This document shows, in pieces, positions 7,051-8,633 of a stretch of DNA of 8,633 bases. Position numbers and translations under genes: made by a program. How positions within the stretch are numbered: position 1 is the first letter of the stretch; the number at the start of each line of letters is the position of its first letter. The DNA is from UBA12403 sp043808565 (GTDB lineage Bacteria; Patescibacteriota; Patescibacteriia; UBA9934; GWF2-40-263). The stretch spans positions 1 to 8,633 of the forward strand of contig JAZDEQ010000065.1 of the NCBI GenBank assembly GCA_043808565.1, in the 5' to 3' direction. The notes beneath the pieces are model-generated. The model worked only from the letters and a program-made list of their open reading frames with translations. It was not told the origin of the DNA and did no database searches.

Positions 7051-7087
7051 AGTACTGGATATTAGCTTTAAACTAATGTCCAGTACT
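7051..7087. promoter_or_regulatory. 15-bp inverted repeat, probable AbiEi operator
   Basis: The arms AGTACTGGATATTAG (7051-7065) and CTAATGTCCAGTACT (7073-7087) match with one mismatch and are seven bases apart. The repeat starts directly after the minus-strand -10 box (7088-7093) and ends five bases before the AbiEi ATG. It therefore covers the expected transcription start and the entire leader. AbiEi of studied systems autorepresses through inverted repeats. The same RNA could also fold as a hairpin over the start region. Confidence 0.75.
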
Positions 7088-7116
7088 AATATAGCATATT
7101 TTAAGAAAAAAAGCAA
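7088..7116 (-). promoter_or_regulatory. Promoter of the abiE operon
   Basis: On the minus strand, TTGCTT (7116-7111) and TATATT (7093-7088) are 17 bases apart. The -35 lies in the T-rich tail of the adjacent leftward terminator, and the -10 abuts the operator repeat. Transcription would begin near 7081, inside the repeat. Confidence 0.6.
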
Positions 7117-7146
7117 GCCCGCACCAACCGTCGTGTTGGTGCGGGC
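7104..7146 (-). terminator. 12-bp terminator stem ending the receiver/membrane-protein unit
   Basis: GCCCGCACCAAC (7117-7128) pairs perfectly with GTTGGTGCGGGC (7135-7146) around a six-base loop. On the minus strand the tail reads TTGCTTTTTTTC, which is a good U-tract. It lies about 20 bases after the stop of the leftward mini-membrane-protein gene and directly adjoins the abiE -35 box. Confidence 0.9.
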
Positions 7147-7165
7147 CAAGACAAAAGAACAAAAA

Positions 7166-7447
7166 TCACCTTATCGAAAATCGGCCGTTCACAGCCCCTG
7201 ACACAACAGCAAGGATTATCAGCAGGCTCGTCCACCCCACCACGGCCAAAATATCAGGATTGATTCCACCGATCACCGTGGTCAAGCCTTCCAGGCCGAA
7301 ACAGATCAACCCGATCAGTACAGACGGACCAGCAAATCGTTCCATCCACTCTCGGCGCGGCGTGGCTCCGGCCAAAATTGCGGAACCAAGGGAGACAAGC
7401 ATGTACCCAAGAAACAACCAAACCCAAAACAAAATCTGTGCAACCAC
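7166..7447 (-). CDS. Three-helix mini-membrane protein, unknown function
   Basis: This 93-residue protein has hydrophobic segments at about 3-27, 40-61 and 65-85. A charged loop (PRREWMER, 30-37) lies between helices 1 and 2, and the C-terminus is short and basic (GRFSIR). The start is GTG at 7445-7447, with AAGGAG (7454-7459) six bases upstream. The next possible start, an internal ATG at residue 16, would cut helix 1. It lies 67 bases after the stop of the receiver-like gene on the same strand, with no terminator between, so the two are probably cotranscribed. A strong terminator follows. No family is recognised. Base composition resembles the receiver gene and the membrane protein at 111-614 rather than the adjacent AbiE genes. 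Confidence 0.72.
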   Translation of the reverse strand: MVAQILFWVWLFLGYMLVSLGSAILAGATPRREWMERFAGPSVLIGLICFGLEGLTTVIGGINPDILAVVGWTSLLIILAVVSGAVNGRFSIR

Positions 7448-7514
7448 GGCTAGCTCCTTTTGTGGATTTCGAAACGAATTTGCTGGCCGGAAAAATCACC
7501 GACCAGTATCTGAA

Positions 7515-8018
7515 CTATTTTCCTTCTTCCATGATTCGCGCCAGTACCTTACCCCAATCTTTGGGGCCGTTACGTCCGCACTCGAACCATCGCTTCTCAT
7601 ACTTTCCGACAACAACCGGGGTGTTTCCGGACAGTTGACCATCGATGAGATCCATGAGTGTCACCAAAGAATCACTGTGATGATCACCGTCAGTCAGAAT
7701 CGCAACGAACCGAACACCCAAGTTCAACGCTCGCAGGGCAAAAACAAGGCCGACGGGCAAGAGAGAACCTTCGATCTGCTTCCGACCGAAGTAGACCCCC
7801 AATAACTTTGAATGCTCGACCGGCGGCATTGGCATCCAAAGATCGGTCAACACTGCGTCGAACGGGTGACTTGGACTGACCGCTGGCGCACCAGGACGGA
7901 AACCGAGGGCTTGGCAGGCTTCCTCGACGGTTCCACAGACAGTCAAATTGTGGCCAACAAGAGTCCAGTAAGCCGAACCGAGGTTGGCAGGAGAATCATC
8001 TACAACGAGAATGTGCAT
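7515..8018 (-). CDS. Stand-alone response-regulator-receiver-like protein
   Basis: The 167-residue protein has a CheY-like plan. Strand 1 is MHILVVDDSP with the acidic pair D7/D8. The phospho-acceptor position is D59 in VLTDLWMP. Strand 4 ends in T109 (FVAILTD) and strand 5 in K139 (PVVVGKY), so all five canonical positions are occupied. It is longer than a usual receiver (about 120 residues). The extra length lies mainly between strands 2 and 3 (about 40-52) and after the acceptor site (62-95), with a C-terminal extension (140-167) rich in W, R and K. There is no output domain and no kinase in view, so it may act by protein-protein contact or be an unphosphorylated pseudo-receiver. The ATG at 8016-8018 has GGAGG five bases upstream. 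It probably shares a transcript with the mini-membrane protein that follows. Confidence 0.75.
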   Translation of the reverse strand: MHILVVDDSPANLGSAYWTLVGHNLTVCGTVEEACQALGFRPGAPAVSPSHPFDAVLTDLWMPMPPVEHSKLLGVYFGRKQIEGSLLPVGLVFALRALNLGVRFVAILTDGDHHSDSLVTLMDLIDGQLSGNTPVVVGKYEKRWFECGRNGPKDWGKVLARIMEEGK

Positions 8019-8076
8019 TGGAACCTCCGTTAAAGGAACACTGTGCCGAGCCAGCGAACTTGCCAGTCGACAACCA

Positions 8077-8105
8077 ACAATATTTCAAAAAATGATAATC
8101 GTCAA
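8077..8105 (-). promoter_or_regulatory. Candidate promoter of the receiver-like gene
   Basis: On the minus strand, TTGACG (8105-8100) and TATTGT (8082-8077) are 17 bases apart. The -35 is strong and the -10 moderate. Inverted repeats at 8088-8135 overlap or border this promoter and could carry an operator. Confidence 0.5.
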
Positions 8106-8109
8106 TCAT

Positions 8110-8135
8110 AAAACGATCATTTTTACTATCGTTTT
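8110..8135. repeat. 8-bp inverted repeat in a divergent promoter region
   Basis: AAAACGAT (8110-8117) and ATCGTTTT (8128-8135) are a perfect inverted repeat with a ten-base spacer. A related half, AAAAATGATAATCGT (8088-8102), partly mirrors ACGATCATTTTT (8113-8124). The cluster lies between the divergent -35 boxes at 8100-8105 (leftward) and 8145-8150 (rightward), which suits a shared operator. A simple A/T-rich coincidence remains possible. Confidence 0.4.
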
Positions 8136-8144
8136 TATTTTTTG

Positions 8145-8173
8145 TTGACTTTAAGCCAAATAAAAAATATACT
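8145..8173 (+). promoter_or_regulatory. Sigma70-type promoter of the TrmB-like gene
   Basis: TTGACT (8145-8150) and TATACT (8168-8173) are exactly 17 bases apart. Transcription is expected near 8180, giving an unusually long leader of about 154 bases that contains the whole palindromic repeat at 8207-8317. Confidence 0.7.
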
Positions 8174-8206
8174 TGTGGTATATCTTTGATTAAATCATTT
8201 TGAAAC

Positions 8207-8317
8207 ACCTCGTCATTGCGAGGAGCTCCTGGATCGTAAGGCGACGTGGCAATCCGGTGGCGTCGAGTTCGAGATTGCCGCGTCGTTCAGCGGCTTCACT
8301 CCTCGCAATGACGGGGT
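8207..8317. repeat. Palindromic interspersed-type repeat element, about 111 bp
   Basis: The outer arms CGTCATTGCGAGGAG (8211-8225) and CTCCTCGCAATGACG (8299-8313) are a perfect 15-bp inverted repeat, extended by four more pairs (one G-U). A second nested pair is CGACGTGGCAATC (8242-8254) with GATTGCCGCGTCG (8273-8285), 13 bp with one G-U. The centre is short. Elements with these GTCATTGCGAG / GGCAATC / GATTGCC / CTCGCAATGAC modules are known as dispersed palindromic repeats in many unrelated bacteria. Only one copy is visible here, and no transposase is present. It sits inside the predicted leader of the TrmB-like gene. Confidence 0.85.
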
Positions 8318-8333
8318 TGGTATTAAACTTTTT

Positions 8334-8633
8334 ATGGAAACTATAAATGATCGCCTTCGACAGCTTGGTTTGCTTGAAAACGAAATAAAAATTTATCTCT
8401 ACTTGCTTGAACAAGGCCTTTCTTCCCCGCCACAAATTGCTCGAGGGACAAAAATGGCTCGGCCGAATTTGTATGGAATTTTACGTTTGCTAAAAGAAAA
8501 GAATTTGGTTCTTGAGCAAAGACGCGGTCAACGAAAAATTTATTCAGCGGCTGATCCTACGGTTTTGGTACAGACGCTTGAATCACGCACCGAAACCATG
8601 AAACAAATCCTGCCAGATCTGCGGGCGCTTTTT
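8334..8633 (+). CDS. TrmB-like winged-helix transcriptional regulator, 3' end outside the window
   Basis: The first 100 residues are present, and the gene continues past the right edge. The N-terminus reads METINDRLRQLGLLENEIKI and goes on YLYLLEQGLSSPPQIARGTKMARPNLYGILRLLKEKNLV. This is the TrmB-type winged helix (about 1-75), with the recognition helix near 41-55 and a wing at 60-71 (EQRRGQRKIYS). The helix starting about 76 may begin the coiled-coil linker seen in TrmB proteins. TrmB family members bind DNA and often sense sugars or other metabolites; the ligand here cannot be inferred. The ATG at 8334 has no Shine-Dalgarno, and no upstream ATG exists in frame. The frame stays open back through the palindromic repeat to a stop at 8187-8189, so a non-ATG start upstream is formally possible. 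Confidence 0.82.
   Translation, partial: METINDRLRQLGLLENEIKIYLYLLEQGLSSPPQIARGTKMARPNLYGILRLLKEKNLVLEQRRGQRKIYSAADPTVLVQTLESRTETMKQILPDLRALF

Noticed and set aside
7260..7879. Rightward open frames at 7260-7805 and 7658-7879
   Set aside because: They are antisense to the receiver-like and mini-membrane-protein genes. Those genes have clear starts, motifs and a terminator on the minus strand, and the rightward frames have none.
8207..8317. Insertion sequence or structured RNA gene such as a riboswitch
   Set aside because: There is no transposase or target duplication, and the modules match known dispersed palindromic repeats rather than a recognised riboswitch core.

Overview
The window looks like part of a small bacterial genome of the Candidate Phyla Radiation (Patescibacteria) type. 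This is inference. It rests on a compact four-domain S1 protein of 420 residues, a short FtsH, several translation starts with no Shine-Dalgarno sequence, many small orphan genes each with its own promoter and terminator, and the standard genetic code (TGA is used as a stop at 7166-7168). No rRNA or tRNA is present to fix the lineage.

Layout. The first 110 bases hold a strong 14-bp stem-loop and perhaps the start of a leftward gene running off the left edge. A leftward four-helix membrane protein (111-614) is transcribed away from rpsA (803-2065), and their -35 boxes sit back to back. A clean terminator follows rpsA. Then come a strong sigma70-type promoter, a C-rich repeat leader and ftsH (2204-4012). 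A 106-base palindromic repeat cluster separates ftsH from a polytopic membrane protein (4156-5118) that ends in a terminator. Next is an orphan soluble protein (5257-5676) with its own terminator, convergent with an AbiE-type toxin-antitoxin pair on the minus strand (AbiEi 6452-7045, AbiEii 5740-6462). Further right, a leftward unit encodes a stand-alone receiver-like protein (7515-8018) and a three-helix mini-membrane protein (7166-7447), closed by a 12-bp terminator stem. A divergent intergenic region (8019-8333) carries promoters in both directions and a dispersed-type palindromic repeat inside the predicted leader of a TrmB-like regulator, which is cut by the right edge.

How it works together. 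rpsA (mRNA binding in translation) and ftsH (membrane protein quality control) are housekeeping genes. The AbiE pair is an accessory type IV toxin-antitoxin module: the regulator comes first, the two genes overlap by 11 bases, and a 15-bp inverted repeat sits over the expected transcription start, as expected for autorepression. The receiver and mini-membrane protein form a probable two-gene signalling or envelope unit of unknown role. The AbiE genes look AT-rich and the small hypothetical genes look GC-rich compared with rpsA and ftsH, so the window is a mosaic. The strongest candidates for something undescribed are the receiver/membrane-protein unit, the TTAACCCC/GGCGTTAAGG intergenic repeats, and the repeat-bearing leader of the TrmB-like gene. 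None is demonstrated by sequence alone.
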